A DNA stretch of 51,130 nt from [Phormidium] sp. LEGE 05292 (GTDB lineage Bacteria; Cyanobacteriota; Cyanobacteriia; Cyanobacteriales; Aerosakkonemataceae): the NCBI RefSeq assembly GCF_015207735.1, contig NZ_JADEWG010000041.1:1-51130 (forward strand), read 5' to 3'. The translations under genes were made by a program, and so were the position numbers. How positions within the stretch are numbered: the first letter of the stretch is position 1; each line of letters starts with the position of its first letter. Shown here one piece after another: positions 1 through 8,401 of the stretch. The notes below the pieces were generated by a model. The model saw nothing but the letters and a program-made list of their open reading frames with translations, did not search any database and was not told where the DNA came from.

Positions 1-32
1 CTCCTGTTCCCCTGCCCCCCTTGCTCCCCTGC
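1..32. repeat. Heptamer-like C-rich intergenic repeat
   Basis: Degenerate repeats of the type CCCCTGC/CCCCTTG directly abut the stop codon of the DUF212 gene. This is the short tandem heptamer style known from filamentous cyanobacteria. It is cut by the window edge, so its true length is unknown. Confidence 0.55.
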
Positions 33-491
33 TCAATAAGTTGGTGCAGCTAACCAACCAATAGTTACACCCAAAGCCGAGCCAACAATTACTTGAAAAG
101 GTGTATGTCCAAGTAATTCTTTCAGACGGTCTTCGTTAAAGGTGGGATGTTCGCGAAATAGTTCATCAATGATTTGGTTAAGGATACGTGCTTGTTTGCC
201 AGCAGCCTGACGGACTCCGGCGGCATCGTACATAACGATAATGGCAAAGATGGCTGCGATCGCAAAATCAGGACTGTTCCATCCCGTTTTGTGACCGACA
301 CCCGTTGCCAAAGCGGTTACTAAAGCTGAATGGGCGCTGGGCATACCGCCTGTTTCCACCAAAACACGGATGTTAATTTTCCGGTTTTTAGCCAACTCGA
401 TGGCGAGTTTAGTAATTTGAGCAATTACACTGGCAATAACAGCAACCAGCAATATGTGGTTCTCTAGAAGACTGTGGCAAAATTCCTGCAT
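33..491 (-). CDS. Divergent PAP2 family protein (DUF212)
   Basis: A 152-residue membrane protein of the DUF212 family, distantly related to PAP2 acid phosphatases and vanadium haloperoxidases. The family motifs are visible: GGMPSAHSALVTALATG near residue 48, and a central hydrophobic helix ending MYDAAGVRQAAGKQA. Family length is about 150 residues, so it looks complete. The ATG is at 491. It lies just downstream of crtE on the same strand, an arrangement I recall from many cyanobacteria, which suggests but does not prove a role in prenyl-phosphate metabolism. The stop codon lies at the edge of a C-rich heptamer repeat. The enzymatic substrate is unknown. Confidence 0.85.
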   Translation of the reverse strand: MQEFCHSLLENHILLVAVIASVIAQITKLAIELAKNRKINIRVLVETGGMPSAHSALVTALATGVGHKTGWNSPDFAIAAIFAIIVMYDAAGVRQAAGKQARILNQIIDELFREHPTFNEDRLKELLGHTPFQVIVGSALGVTIGWLAAPTY

Positions 492-617
492 ATCAATTTT
501 GGCTTTTAGGTTGAATTTCGGATTATGTAGGATTCTGCTGTAGATTTTGTGAGCAGGTTTAAATGTTAAGTCTTGTAGAAGACCAAATTTACTAAATGTT
601 ACCTGTTCTACAGACTT

Positions 618-1547
618 TTAGTTAGTGCGGGTGGTAATAAATTCTGCGATCGCTATTAGCGGTCGAGCATTTTCCCCAAAAGGTGCTAATTCTGCCTTAG
701 CAGCTGCCACTAATTGTTGAGCCTTGCATTTAGACTCTTCCAAACCCCAAAGACTAGGATAAGTTGCCTTTTTAGCTTGTAAGTCCTTACCTGCGGTTTT
801 GCCCAACTCTTCTTGGGTAGCTGTAATATCCAGAACATCATCCACAATCTGAAATGCTAACCCAATATTTTCAGCATAACGAGACAATCTTTGCAAATCC
901 GTCACCGATATCCCAGCAATAATCGCCCCGCAAACCACGCAAGCCTCTAGCAGCGCACCCGTTTTGTGAGTGTGAATAAAATTCAGAGTTTCAATAGTAA
1001 CATCTGACTTCCCTTCACATTCTAGGTCAACCACCTGACCACCCACTAATCCAGCCGCACTCACCGCACGACCTAAACGAGCAATCACTTTCACTAAGCG
1101 TTCTGCGGGGACATTTTCTGTCTGAGCGACTATTTCAAAAGCATAAGCTAATAAACCATCACCAGCCAAAATAGCGATGTCTTCACCATAAACCTTGTGA
1201 TTTGTCAATTTACCACGTCGATAATCATCATTATCCATCGCTGGCAAATCATCATGGATTAACGACATCGTGTGGATCATCTCCAAAGCACAAGCTGTCG
1301 CCATCGCCATCTCCAGCGTCCCACCAGCCAGTTCGCAGGTAGCCAAACACAGAATAGGACGCAAACGCTTACCCCCAGCCATCAAGGAGTAGCGCATCGC
1401 TTCATAAATTTTCTCAGGATAAGTGACGGGAAGAAAATGCTCTAAAGCTTCTTCCACCAAAGCCTGACGTTCCGCTAGGTATTTGCGTAGGTCAAACGGA
1501 GGAGATTGCCCCTGTGCCGAAAACTTGTCATCCGTAGTAGCTACCAT
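618..1547 (-). CDS. crtE: Geranylgeranyl diphosphate synthase
   Basis: A trans-prenyltransferase of 309 residues that condenses isopentenyl diphosphate with allylic diphosphates to make GGPP, the precursor of carotenoids, the chlorophyll phytyl chain and plastoquinone tails. The first aspartate-rich motif DDLPAMDND starts near residue 99, followed by the RRGK loop. The second motif IVDDVLD lies near residue 235, followed by the usual GKTAGKD. The GGKRLRP substrate loop is at residues 58-64. Length is normal. It is separated from folD upstream by a heptamer-repeat intergenic region and is followed by the DUF212 gene 126 bp further on, possibly co-transcribed. Confidence 0.95.
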   Translation of the reverse strand: MVATTDDKFSAQGQSPPFDLRKYLAERQALVEEALEHFLPVTYPEKIYEAMRYSLMAGGKRLRPILCLATCELAGGTLEMAMATACALEMIHTMSLIHDDLPAMDNDDYRRGKLTNHKVYGEDIAILAGDGLLAYAFEIVAQTENVPAERLVKVIARLGRAVSAAGLVGGQVVDLECEGKSDVTIETLNFIHTHKTGALLEACVVCGAIIAGISVTDLQRLSRYAENIGLAFQIVDDVLDITATQEELGKTAGKDLQAKKATYPSLWGLEESKCKAQQLVAAAKAELAPFGENARPLIAIAEFITTRTN

Positions 1548-1634
1548 CCTTCGATTCCTTGATTGAGTCTACATCCGTAACAATTCTACAGGGGATGGGT
1601 GTTTGCTTATTTGGGAATTTTTTATTTGTTATTG

Positions 1635-1757
1635 AGGAAGGACGGGGACTGGCTACTGGGTACTAGGTACTGGGTACTGGGAAGGCAGAAGAAAGTTTTG
1701 AGTTTTGAGTTAAAGAGTCCCCTTGTCCCCTAGTACCCAGTCCCCAGTCCCTAGTCA
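1635..1757. repeat. Heptamer repeats in inverted arms between folD and crtE
   Basis: The left arm (about 1641-1680) is built of GGTACTG/GGTACTA heptamers. The right arm (about 1727-1757) carries the complementary CCCAGTC/CCTAGTC type. The two arms can pair. The right arm runs into the folD stop: the TGA is read from TCA inside the CTAGTCACT unit. Such heptamer arrays (STRR type) are known in filamentous cyanobacteria. Confidence 0.7.
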
Positions 1758-2618
1758 CTGTTTCTGACTATAACTCCAGACGGTATTTGCTAATAATAAA
1801 GCGACGGTCATCGGACCAATGCCGCCGGGGACGGGGGTGATGTATCCGGCTATGGTTTTGACGGCATCAAAGTTGACATCTCCGACTAAGCGTGAGTTAC
1901 CTGCTTCGTCGGTGACACGGTTGATGCCTACGTCGATTACAATTGCTCCAGGTTTGACCATATCAGCTGTGATTAGGTCTTTGCGTCCAGCGGCGGCGAC
2001 TAAAATATCAGCATCGCGGGTAATGTCGCCTAAGTTTTGGCTGCGGGAATGCGCGATCGTCACTGTGGCATCGGCTGCTAGTAACATTAATGCTAGTGGT
2101 TTACCTACTAAAATACTGCGTCCGACGACTACAGCTTTTTTGCCTTTGAGAGGAATCTGATATTCTTCGAGCAGGCGCATGACTCCGGCGGGAGTGCAAC
2201 TGCGTAACCCTGCTTCACCTCTGACTAAGCGCCCTAAGTTGACTGCGTGTAGTCCGTCTGCGTCTTTATCTGGGTCTATTTGGTGCAGCAAGGAGACTGA
2301 ATCTAAGTGATCGGGGAGGGGTAGCTGGACTAAAATGCCATCTACACGATCGTCTTTGTTGAGTTCTTCAATTACTTGTTTTAGTTCTTCCTGGCTGGTT
2401 TCTGTGGGGAAATGTTTGCCAAAAGATGCGATTCCCACTTTTTCGCAAGAGCGTTCTTTATTCCGTACATAAGCGGCGCTAGCTGGATTATCGCCTACCA
2501 TTATTACTGCTAATCCTGGGGGGCGGCCAATTTTCGGTGTTAATTCCTCTACTTGCTGTTTTAGCTCGGCTTGAATTTTTTGGGCTAAAGTTTTACCATC
2601 TAATATTTTTGCTTCCAT
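1755..2618 (-). CDS. folD: Bifunctional methylenetetrahydrofolate dehydrogenase/cyclohydrolase
   Basis: A 287-residue FolD. It oxidises 5,10-methylene-THF to methenyl-THF with NADP and hydrolyses it to 10-formyl-THF, feeding purine and fMet synthesis. Visible signatures are the Y50-x3-K54 catalytic pair (SAAYVRNK), [10 protein letters not shown] at residues 93-102, a DKDADG loop near 117-122, the nucleotide-binding [14 protein letters not shown] at about 163-176, and the C-terminal [10 protein letters not shown]. The length is typical. The ATG is at 2618. The stop codon lies within a heptamer repeat. An open frame on the opposite strand (1819-2160) is only its shadow. Confidence 0.96.
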   Translation of the reverse strand: MEAKILDGKTLAQKIQAELKQQVEELTPKIGRPPGLAVIMVGDNPASAAYVRNKERSCEKVGIASFGKHFPTETSQEELKQVIEELNKDDRVDGILVQLPLPDHLDSVSLLHQIDPDKDADGLHAVNLGRLVRGEAGLRSCTPAGVMRLLEEYQIPLKGKKAVVVGRSILVGKPLALMLLAADATVTIAHSRSQNLGDITRDADILVAAAGRKDLITADMVKPGAIVIDVGINRVTDEAGNSRLVGDVNFDAVKTIAGYITPVPGGIGPMTVALLLANTVWSYSQKQ

Positions 2619-2819
2619 AGTTAATTAAATTGATAGTCTGGAACCATTGGCTCTACTAGTTTCGCAAACACTGGTTAGTTTAATGGGGAATTTTAGAGTT
2701 ATTTTTGATTTTTCCGGGTTCTTAGGTGGGGAAAGGGAAATTTTTTGCTGTTGGAATTGGTAATAGGTAATGGGTAGTGGGTAGTAGGAATGCCGCTATC
2801 CACTACCAGCCTCATCTTA

Positions 2820-2838
2820 TAACTAGCAACTTGAGTTA
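2820..2838. repeat. 19-bp motif shared with the 49.5 kb palindrome
   Basis: The sequence TAACTAGCAACTTGAGTTA here is identical to 49528-49546, where its first 14 bases form one outer arm of a nested palindrome. Here only one arm is seen. It follows degenerate TAGTGGGTAGTAGG-type repeats at about 2760-2815. Confidence 0.6.
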
Positions 2839-2913
2839 CTATCTAGGGGAATAATCTAGTTGTTTTTTGATGACAGATATTCGGCAGATTGGCGATCGCT
2901 TTGGGAAACTGCG

Positions 2914-3300
2914 ATGAAACAAGAGTTAATTCAAATGTTACAAGTTGGCACATTTACTCTGATGGTGGGTGGGTTGTTCAGTTGTACCCAAGTTAACAAC
3001 TCAGGAATGGGTATTTTATCTTCTAATGTTTCTGTGAGTAACATTAGTGAAGTAAAGCAGCAAAGCCAAGTTAATTCTACTGTTTACTTAAAAGGTGATG
3101 TGGGTAAGTTAATTCCTTTTTTGGAAAAACGAGCTTACGAATTAAAAGACGGTACTGACACTATTACTGTAGTGACTAAAGATCCATTCCCGAAACAGAA
3201 GCAAGAAATTGTCATTCAAGGTAAGGTTTTGTATAAAAGTGTGCCTGCGGGTGGTCAAGAGTTTGGTGAGTTTTATATAGAGGAGCAAAAGAGACTGTGA
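2914..3300 (+). CDS. Predicted lipoprotein of unknown function
   Basis: About 128 residues from the ATG at 2914. An upstream in-frame TTG at 2860 would add residues without signal character and span a HIP1 site, so I prefer 2914. The N-terminus is a lipoprotein signal: basic MKQE, a hydrophobic stretch, then a lipobox ending LFSC with Cys near residue 24. The mature part is small and contains VYLKGDVGKLIPFLEKRAYELKDG-type sequence (split here from a longer stretch), compatible with a short OB-like or cystatin-like beta protein, but I do not recognise a family. It overlaps the next gene by 4 bp (GTGA), so the two are probably translationally coupled. Confidence 0.7.
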   Translation: MKQELIQMLQVGTFTLMVGGLFSCTQVNNSGMGILSSNVSVSNISEVKQQSQVNSTVYLKGDVGKLIPFLEKRAYELKDGTDTITVVTKDPFPKQKQEIVIQGKVLYKSVPAGGQEFGEFYIEEQKRL

Positions 3301-3746
3301 ATACTAAAATAGCTCATGTAGCAGTAGCAATTCTTTACCGGGATGGCAAGTTTTTGATGCAATTACGAGACAATATTCCGACTATTGTTTATCCCGGTTA
3401 TTGGGCTTTTTTTGGCGGGCATTTAGAACCAGATGAACCTCCAGAAATAGCAGTAAAGCGAGAATTAAAAGAAGAAATTGGTTATGTTCCTCCCGTGTTA
3501 CATAAGTTCCGTAATTATGAAGATCCCAATGTGGTGCGTCATGTTTTTCATGGGGAGTTAACTGTTGAATTAACGGACTTAGTGTTAGGAGAAGGTTGGG
3601 ATATGGGATTGTTAACAGTTGCCGATATTCAACGGGGTAATTGTTATTCGGAAGTTGCGGGGGAGGTGCGTCCGTTGGGCGATCGACATCAGCGAATTTT
3701 GCTAGACTTTGTAGAATCACACATAGGCATCATCCAAAACCAATAA
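3297..3746 (+). CDS. Nudix hydrolase
   Basis: A 149-residue Nudix protein. The Nudix box is perfect at residues 41-63: G41, E47, R55-E56, E59-E60, G62. This family hydrolyses nucleoside diphosphates linked to another moiety. The substrate cannot be told from sequence. The start is a GTG overlapping the upstream lipoprotein stop (GTGA), indicating coupling. It is followed by one arm of the inverted repeat that flanks the photolyase gene, on the other strand. Confidence 0.9.
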   Translation: MNTKIAHVAVAILYRDGKFLMQLRDNIPTIVYPGYWAFFGGHLEPDEPPEIAVKRELKEEIGYVPPVLHKFRNYEDPNVVRHVFHGELTVELTDLVLGEGWDMGLLTVADIQRGNCYSEVAGEVRPLGDRHQRILLDFVESHIGIIQNQ

Positions 3747-3764
3747 CTATATCACCCAACCAAA

Positions 3765-3950
3765 ATCCATCTGTGTTCATCTGTGTTTATCTGTGGACAT
3801 CTGTGGTAAAAAAGCCAAAATTAACAACCCCTACCCCAAATAATCATCAACAACATCTGCGTTTATCTGCGCTTATCTGCATTAATCTGCGTTCTAAAAA
3901 TCAAAAATTAACAACTCCAACCCCAAATAATCATCAACAACATCTGCGGT
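3765..3950. repeat. Left arm of inverted repeat flanking the photolyase gene
   Basis: Two tandem units of about 85-90 bp. Each has an array of ATCTGTG or ATCTGCG decamers, then a TAAAAA-GCCAAAATTAACAACC-like spacer and CCCCAAATAATCATCAACA. The reverse complement of 5405-5578 aligns along the whole arm with only scattered differences and one gap of about 10 bp. The arm ends about 12 bp from the photolyase stop codon. Confidence 0.85.
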
Positions 3951-3961
3951 TAAATAAAACT

Positions 3962-5392
3962 CTATTCCAACTTTTGCTGATTATACCGTTCCTTAAAAAT
4001 TCTTTGCTGAATTTTGTGTTCCACGATCGGCAAAGGATAACCTAAATTTTTCCGTTGAGAATCAGGGATTTCCCCACTAATTAAAAGCTTGGTGGGGAGC
4101 GATCGCAATTCCGGCACCCACTTTCTGATATACTCCCCATTAGCATCGAATTTCTCTGCTTGAGAAGCCGGATTAAAAATTCGCAAAGGTTTCGGGTCCA
4201 TCCCGCTAGAAGCACTCCATTGCCAACCGCCATTATTAGCAGAAAGATCCCAATCATAAAGGCTTTGCGTAAAATATTTTTCCCCCATTTTTGGGTCAAT
4301 TAATAAATCTTTGGTCAGGAAACTAGCAACTATCATTCGACAACGGTTGTGCATCCAACCAGTTGATTTTAATTGTCGCATCGCTGCATCGACAATAGGA
4401 TAACCAGTGTTTCCATCACACCAAGCTTGAAAATGTTCTGAATTATTATCGTAAGGAAAGCTTTTAAAAACCTTTCGATAAGCGCCGTCAGCTAATTCGG
4501 GAAAGTGATACATTGCGTGTTGGTAAAACTCGCGCCAAGCTAATTCTTGTTGCCAAGTTTTCACGCTTTCTTGTGCTTCATCGCTGCTACTTCCAGCTAT
4601 GGCGTTAATCGTAGCATCCCAAACTGTCCTAATACCAATCGCACCAAATTTTAACGCTGCACTTAGTCGAGATGTCCCATCAATAGCAGGAAAATTGCGC
4701 TTTTCTTTATAGCTAAAAATCACTTCATGACAAAACTCTTCTAATCTTTCCAGTGCTGCGGTTTCTCCGGGTGCTAACATTAGTTCGTTATCCCAACCAA
4801 AGCCTAATTCTTTGGCGGTTGGTAAGGGAATTGCACCTGCTTGATTGATTATTTTTTGTTCTGCTGCGGTTAAACTTTCTCGGTTTTGAAATTTGTCAAC
4901 TGGTTCGGTTTTCGGTTTGCTAATCCAGTTTTTCCAAAAAGGTGTGTAAACTGTGTAAGGTTGATTAGCACCGCTTGCTATTTCACCGGGATAGTGCAAT
5001 AATTGATCCCAGAATGTTTGAATGGGAATTCCTTTTTCTTTTAGGGCTTGGGTAATTTGGCGATCGCGTTCTCTAGCATAAGGTTCTACATCTAAATTCC
5101 AAAATACACCTTTTACATTTAAAGCAGTTGCTAACTTGGGAATCTCTTGGGTTGGTTCACCTTTTAAAATAACTAATTGGCTTCCTGCTTGGAGATAGTT
5201 TTGTTGTAATTCCTGCAAACAACCAATCATGTAAGTGATTCTGGCAGGGGCGATATCTTCACTTTCTAAAATATTGGTATCGAGGCAAAAAACCCCGACA
5301 ACTTTGGCGCTTTGTTGGTTAGCTGCGGCTAATCCTATGTTATCGGAAATGCGTAAGTCTCGGCGATGCCAGAAGAGAATTAGGTTAGTCAT
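3962..5392 (-). CDS. phrA: Deoxyribodipyrimidine photolyase (class I CPD)
   Basis: A 476-residue flavoprotein that repairs cyclobutane pyrimidine dimers with blue light. The N-terminal alpha/beta antenna domain starts FWHRRDLRISDN. The FAD-binding helical domain has DGTSRLSAALKFG, WQQELAWREFYQH, the active-site stretch GYPIVDAAMRQL, MHNRCRMIVASFLTKDL, and NNGGWQWSASSG followed by PLRIFNP. The length fits the cyanobacterial enzyme that uses an 8-HDF type antenna; the antenna assignment is from family knowledge. The gene is solitary and tightly bracketed by long imperfect inverted repeats on both sides. Confidence 0.94.
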   Translation of the reverse strand: MTNLILFWHRRDLRISDNIGLAAANQQSAKVVGVFCLDTNILESEDIAPARITYMIGCLQELQQNYLQAGSQLVILKGEPTQEIPKLATALNVKGVFWNLDVEPYARERDRQITQALKEKGIPIQTFWDQLLHYPGEIASGANQPYTVYTPFWKNWISKPKTEPVDKFQNRESLTAAEQKIINQAGAIPLPTAKELGFGWDNELMLAPGETAALERLEEFCHEVIFSYKEKRNFPAIDGTSRLSAALKFGAIGIRTVWDATINAIAGSSSDEAQESVKTWQQELAWREFYQHAMYHFPELADGAYRKVFKSFPYDNNSEHFQAWCDGNTGYPIVDAAMRQLKSTGWMHNRCRMIVASFLTKDLLIDPKMGEKYFTQSLYDWDLSANNGGWQWSASSGMDPKPLRIFNPASQAEKFDANGEYIRKWVPELRSLPTKLLISGEIPDSQRKNLGYPLPIVEHKIQQRIFKERYNQQKLE

Positions 5393-5404
5393 AGATTTAA
5401 ATTT

Positions 5405-5578
5405 AAGATGTTGTTGATTTAGATTTGGTTTGGGTGTTGTCAGTTTTTTGATTTTAGAACGCAGATAAATGCGGATAAACGCAGATGAACGCAGATGTTG
5501 TTTATGTAGATTTGGGTTGGGTGTTGTTAGTTTTGGCTTTTTACCACAGATAAATACAGATGAACACAGATAATATAT
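5405..5578. repeat. Right arm of inverted repeat flanking the photolyase gene
   Basis: Reverse-complement partner of 3765-3950. It has the same two-unit structure with the units in inverted order: TTTTGATTTTAGAACGCAG plus CGCAGAT arrays, then TTAGTTTTGGCTTTTTACC plus CACAGAT arrays. It starts about 13 bp upstream of the photolyase start codon, so the gene promoter must lie inside or beyond the repeat. A further short CTATCTGTGG unit is at about 5601. Confidence 0.85.
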
Positions 5579-5627
5579 TTAAACCTGGGTTTATTTTTGT
5601 CTATCTGTGGTTATAAAAGTGGAACAA

Positions 5628-6176
5628 TTATTTAAGAAATGGACGCGCCATGAAGAAGCTGGTGACAGATTTTGCGTCTACTGGTTCGCCGGATAAAATT
5701 GCTTTTTCTAATTCTTCGGGAGTTAGAAAAACTGTTTCCATATCTTCGTCTTCGTCTTGTTCTGGTGGTTTTTCTAAGGGGTGCAAATCTTGGGCGAGAA
5801 AAGCATAAATAATTTCATCAGAATAACCAGGCGCAAGGAAAAATTCGCCTAACTTTTGCCATTTATTCGCGTGATAACCTGTCTCTTCTTCTATCTCGCG
5901 CTGAATCGTAGAAAATGGATCTTCATTAAGTTCTATAGTTCCGGCGGGAAATTCTAATAAACGTCCTTGGGCAGCAAAACGATATTGACGCAATAATATT
6001 AATTTACCTTCAGGAGTTACGGGAACCGCTAAAGCACCGCCGGGATGACGAATACATTCCCAGTCGCCTTCTGCTTTGTTAGGAAGACGCAAACGAGTTA
6101 CTTCAAAATTGAATTTACGACCTTGATAAAATAGGCGTTGTTTAATTATTTCAGGCGGTTCTTTACCTAATGGCAT
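5628..6176 (-). CDS. Nudix hydrolase, ADP-ribose pyrophosphatase type
   Basis: A 182-residue protein of the NudF/ADP-ribose diphosphatase group. The Nudix box lies at residues 79-101 (G79, E85, R93-E94, E97-E98, G100), preceded by the family-typical LLRQYRFAAQGRLLEFPAG. It would hydrolyse ADP-ribose to AMP and ribose-5-phosphate. The start codon is 2 bp after the folK stop, so it is the second gene of a folK operon. The pairing with folK is a positional fact; a functional link is only inferred. Confidence 0.88.
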   Translation of the reverse strand: MPLGKEPPEIIKQRLFYQGRKFNFEVTRLRLPNKAEGDWECIRHPGGALAVPVTPEGKLILLRQYRFAAQGRLLEFPAGTIELNEDPFSTIQREIEEETGYHANKWQKLGEFFLAPGYSDEIIYAFLAQDLHPLEKPPEQDEDEDMETVFLTPEELEKAILSGEPVDAKSVTSFFMARPFLK

Positions 6177-6178
6177 AA

Positions 6179-6670
6179 TTAATTTTCGATTTTAGTCACA
6201 CCTGAACAGTCTACCGCTTGCACGAGTTGCGCGATCGCTTTTCCTGAAATAGGATCGATCCAATTCGGCGCAATCTCTGCCAAAGGTACGAGAACAAACG
6301 CCCTTTCTCTCATGCAGGGATGAGGTAACGTTAGCTTAGGAGTCTCTAAAATCAGATTATCGAACAATAATAAATCTAAGTCTAAAATTCTTGGCCCCCA
6401 GCGTTCTTGACGCACCCGACCAAATTTAGCTTCAATGGCTAATAGCGTTTCTAGTAACTCCGGCGGACTCATCTCCACCTTGAGCAAAGCACACCCATTC
6501 AGATAATCTGGTTGTGGTGGCCCTACAGGTTCGGTACGATACCAACTAGACTGAATCTCTAAACTAATTCCTGGGGTTTGGTCAAGGATTTTCAGGCTAG
6601 ATTCCAGAATAGCGCGAGAGTCACCCAGGTTACTGCCTAGTGCGATCGCACTTTGTCCAGATTTACCCAT
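6179..6670 (-). CDS. folK: 6-hydroxymethyl-7,8-dihydropterin pyrophosphokinase
   Basis: HPPK transfers pyrophosphate from ATP to 6-hydroxymethyl-7,8-dihydropterin in folate synthesis. Visible motifs are IALGSNLGDS at the start, SSWYRTEPVGPPQPDYLNG, the PROSITE-type RWGPRILDLDLLLFD, and LPHPCMRERAFVLVPLAEIAP. I place the start at the ATG at 6670 because the family begins just before ALGSNLG. An in-frame ATG at 6700 gives a 10-residue longer form (173 residues). It is followed 2 bp later by a Nudix gene. folD is on the same strand but about 4 kb away and separately transcribed. Confidence 0.92.
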   Translation of the reverse strand: MGKSGQSAIALGSNLGDSRAILESSLKILDQTPGISLEIQSSWYRTEPVGPPQPDYLNGCALLKVEMSPPELLETLLAIEAKFGRVRQERWGPRILDLDLLLFDNLILETPKLTLPHPCMRERAFVLVPLAEIAPNWIDPISGKAIAQLVQAVDCSGVTKIEN

Positions 6671-6947
6671 AAAATCAAAATTCCCTAACCTGATTATCAT
6701 AAATTAATTCTTTAGAATGAACCTTTTAGCGAACCAAGTAGCGTTAATTAATCATAAGGGGATTTCCGGCGCTACAGACCTAAACCAGAGTGCTATGCTA
6801 CATTCCCTTGATAATTAGCTGTACTTTGTAGGTTAAAAATGTTCCCATAGAGTTAAAACTAGTTTTGCGAAGTTTCCCAGCTTCCCTATCAAGCCGGAAC
6901 GCTTCCTAGCTAATATAACCAAGGTTGCAATAGTTGAGATTAGAATC

Positions 6948-7382
6948 ATGGAAACCAAAGAACCGCAACAACAAACAACCCCCACTGTAGAAGTCACCGT
7001 CGATCAAGGTGGCCCGATCATTACCAATACTCCTGGTAGCACATCCGCTGGGCAGGTGCAAGAGTATTGGGATATATTCGTCTCCTACTTGGCTAAACTC
7101 CCAGATTATCTGGGCGATTTCTTCAGCACCTACCAAAAGCCCTTAATTACTGTTGGTTTGATTGTAGGTGCCTTTGTCACCGTTAAAGTCACTCTAGCTG
7201 TACTCGATGCGCTAGATGATATTCCTCTACTCTCGCCTTTCTTTGAATTGGTGGGTATTGGCTACTCCGGTTGGTTTGTGTATCGGTATTTACTCCGCGC
7301 CTCAAATCGTAAGGAGTTGGCTGACGAAATCAATGGCTTGAAAAATCAAGTAGTCGGCGGGAACAAAACACCAAAAGTTTAA
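6948..7382 (+). CDS. curT: CAAD domain protein, CURT1-like thylakoid curvature protein
   Basis: A 144-residue free-standing CAAD-domain protein, homologous to plant CURT1 and cyanobacterial CurT, which bends thylakoid membranes. The N-terminal 40 residues are polar and disordered. An amphipathic segment (EYWDIFVSYLAKLPDYLGDF) leads into two predicted membrane helices (about residues 64-80 and 92-108) separated by LDALDDIPLLSPFFELVG. The C-terminus is a short charged tail. No aminoacyl-tRNA synthetase domain is attached. It is monocistronic and followed by a strong terminator. Confidence 0.85.
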   Translation: METKEPQQQTTPTVEVTVDQGGPIITNTPGSTSAGQVQEYWDIFVSYLAKLPDYLGDFFSTYQKPLITVGLIVGAFVTVKVTLAVLDALDDIPLLSPFFELVGIGYSGWFVYRYLLRASNRKELADEINGLKNQVVGGNKTPKV

Positions 7383-7424
7383 TAAATAATTAACCACTTT
7401 TGGAGTTTTCTTAAGTCTAAAACC

Positions 7425-7456
7425 AAAAGCGTCCGGGAACTCTCGGACGCTTTTTT
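7425..7456. terminator. Bidirectional intrinsic terminator between curT and hicB
   Basis: A perfect 11-bp stem AAAAGCGTCCG / CGGACGCTTTT with an 8-nt loop, T-run on the + side and A-run on the left side. It can terminate curT (+) and the hicAB operon (-). Confidence 0.88.
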
Positions 7457-7481
7457 AGCAAAATCTCGATTAATTCTCTAA

Positions 7482-7943
7482 CTATTGTTTGCTTAAAGTA
7501 CTAACTTTTTGTTCGGAAAGAAGGCTACGAATATCATCGAGTTGCTTATTGATTTTACCGATATCTCTAAAAGCATTTCTTTCACTTAATAGAGATACTA
7601 CATATTGATTGAAACTGACTTCCTCTCGTTCAGCATTTTCCACCAACTGTTGATGTAAAGATTTAGGCATTCGGAGCAAAACTCTGCCACTGTACTGATT
7701 TTCAGTTGATGGCAAAGGAATCATACTTCCATGTTCATAAGCAGTTTCAATCCATAATTCTCGCGCTTCTTCAATATTAGACATAACCTCATCAATTGTA
7801 TCTCCCTGAGTCATGCAACCAGGTAGATCTTTGATTTCTGCTACATAAGCTTCTTCACCAGGGTAAAGAGTAACAGGATATTTTAGATTTAAGTAAAACT
7901 CTAGCGATTCTCGCTCAGTCAGCGTCTTCTTTTTGGACATCAT
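7482..7943 (-). CDS. hicB: HicB-family antitoxin
   Basis: About 153 residues. The N-terminal HicB fold is YPVTLYPGEEAYVAEIKDLPG followed by GDTIDEVMSNIEEARELW. The C-terminal part (about residues 85-125: SGRVLLRMPKSLHQQLVENA...SFNQYVVSLL, two pieces) is a ribbon-helix-helix DNA-binding domain, so this antitoxin probably autorepresses. A further 25-residue tail is predicted helical. It starts inside the 3' end of hicA (29-bp overlap). Two adjacent ATGs (7943 and 7940) are equally possible starts. Confidence 0.9.
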   Translation of the reverse strand: MMSKKKTLTERESLEFYLNLKYPVTLYPGEEAYVAEIKDLPGCMTQGDTIDEVMSNIEEARELWIETAYEHGSMIPLPSTENQYSGRVLLRMPKSLHQQLVENAEREEVSFNQYVVSLLSERNAFRDIGKINKQLDDIRSLLSEQKVSTLSKQ

Positions 7944-8178
7944 AATCCTCCAATCTGAGCAGCTTGGTTATCTGCTTTATATAAATTTTTTCAACCTTTT
8001 TACCTCCCTTCTTAGGGATAGTTAGCTGTCGCCCGTCTTCATGCAAGAAGATATGGTGACTTCCTTTTGAACGAACTTCTTCAAAGTCGAAAGCTGTCAA
8101 TAGAGGCTCAACATCTTCAAAACGCGCTTCGGTTGGATAGGACAAGAAAAACTTGATTAATTTCTCTAACTGTGACAT
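7915..8178 (-). CDS. hicA: HicA-family mRNA interferase toxin
   Basis: An 87-residue double-stranded-RNA-binding-like toxin that cleaves mRNA. The signature VRSKGSHHIFLHEDGRQLTI contains the catalytic-type His after GSH, followed by the basic KKGGKKVEK. It is slightly longer than classic HicA at the N-terminus (LEKLIKFFLSYPTEARFEDV). It precedes and overlaps hicB, so the operon order is toxin then antitoxin. It appears intact. Confidence 0.9.
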   Translation of the reverse strand: MSQLEKLIKFFLSYPTEARFEDVEPLLTAFDFEEVRSKGSHHIFLHEDGRQLTIPKKGGKKVEKIYIKQITKLLRLEDYDVQKEDAD

Positions 8179-8224
8179 TTATTCGCTTCCTTTGTCTTTT
8201 GTGTTTTAAGTCCATCGGTCTTTT

Positions 8225-8262
8225 ACTCCAAAAAACGATATCGTATATAGTATCATGCACCA
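8225..8262 (-). promoter_or_regulatory. Probable hicAB promoter/operator
   Basis: Upstream of hicA is the perfect palindrome ACGATATCGT (8235-8244), immediately next to TATATAGTATC. On the minus strand this gives GATACTATATA as a -10-like region. A palindrome overlapping the promoter fits autoregulation by the RHH domain of HicB. No binding data can be inferred beyond this. Confidence 0.5.
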
Positions 8263-8401
8263 GTAAAAAAAGCTAGAATTATTAGTTCTCCTTTACACAG
8301 CACTTGGCAAGATTGGGAAAATGAGCCTTTGGAGAGAACATTTCTCACCAGTTCGATCGCAACTTAGTAAGTAGCAGACAAAACAGCAAGGAAAAATTAG
8401 G

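Noticed and set aside
1819-2160. 113-codon frame on the + strand
   Set aside because: It lies wholly antisense to folD, which has all catalytic motifs. The frame has no ribosome binding site and no recognisable domain.
2860-2913. TTG start extending the lipoprotein
   Set aside because: It would bury the lipoprotein signal peptide 18 residues inside the protein. The ATG at 2914 places the signal at the N-terminus.
3765-3950. CRISPR-like array (ATCTGTG/ATCTGCG units)
   Set aside because: The units are about 10 bp with no spacers of constant length, and they continue as degenerate sequence. There are no cas genes.
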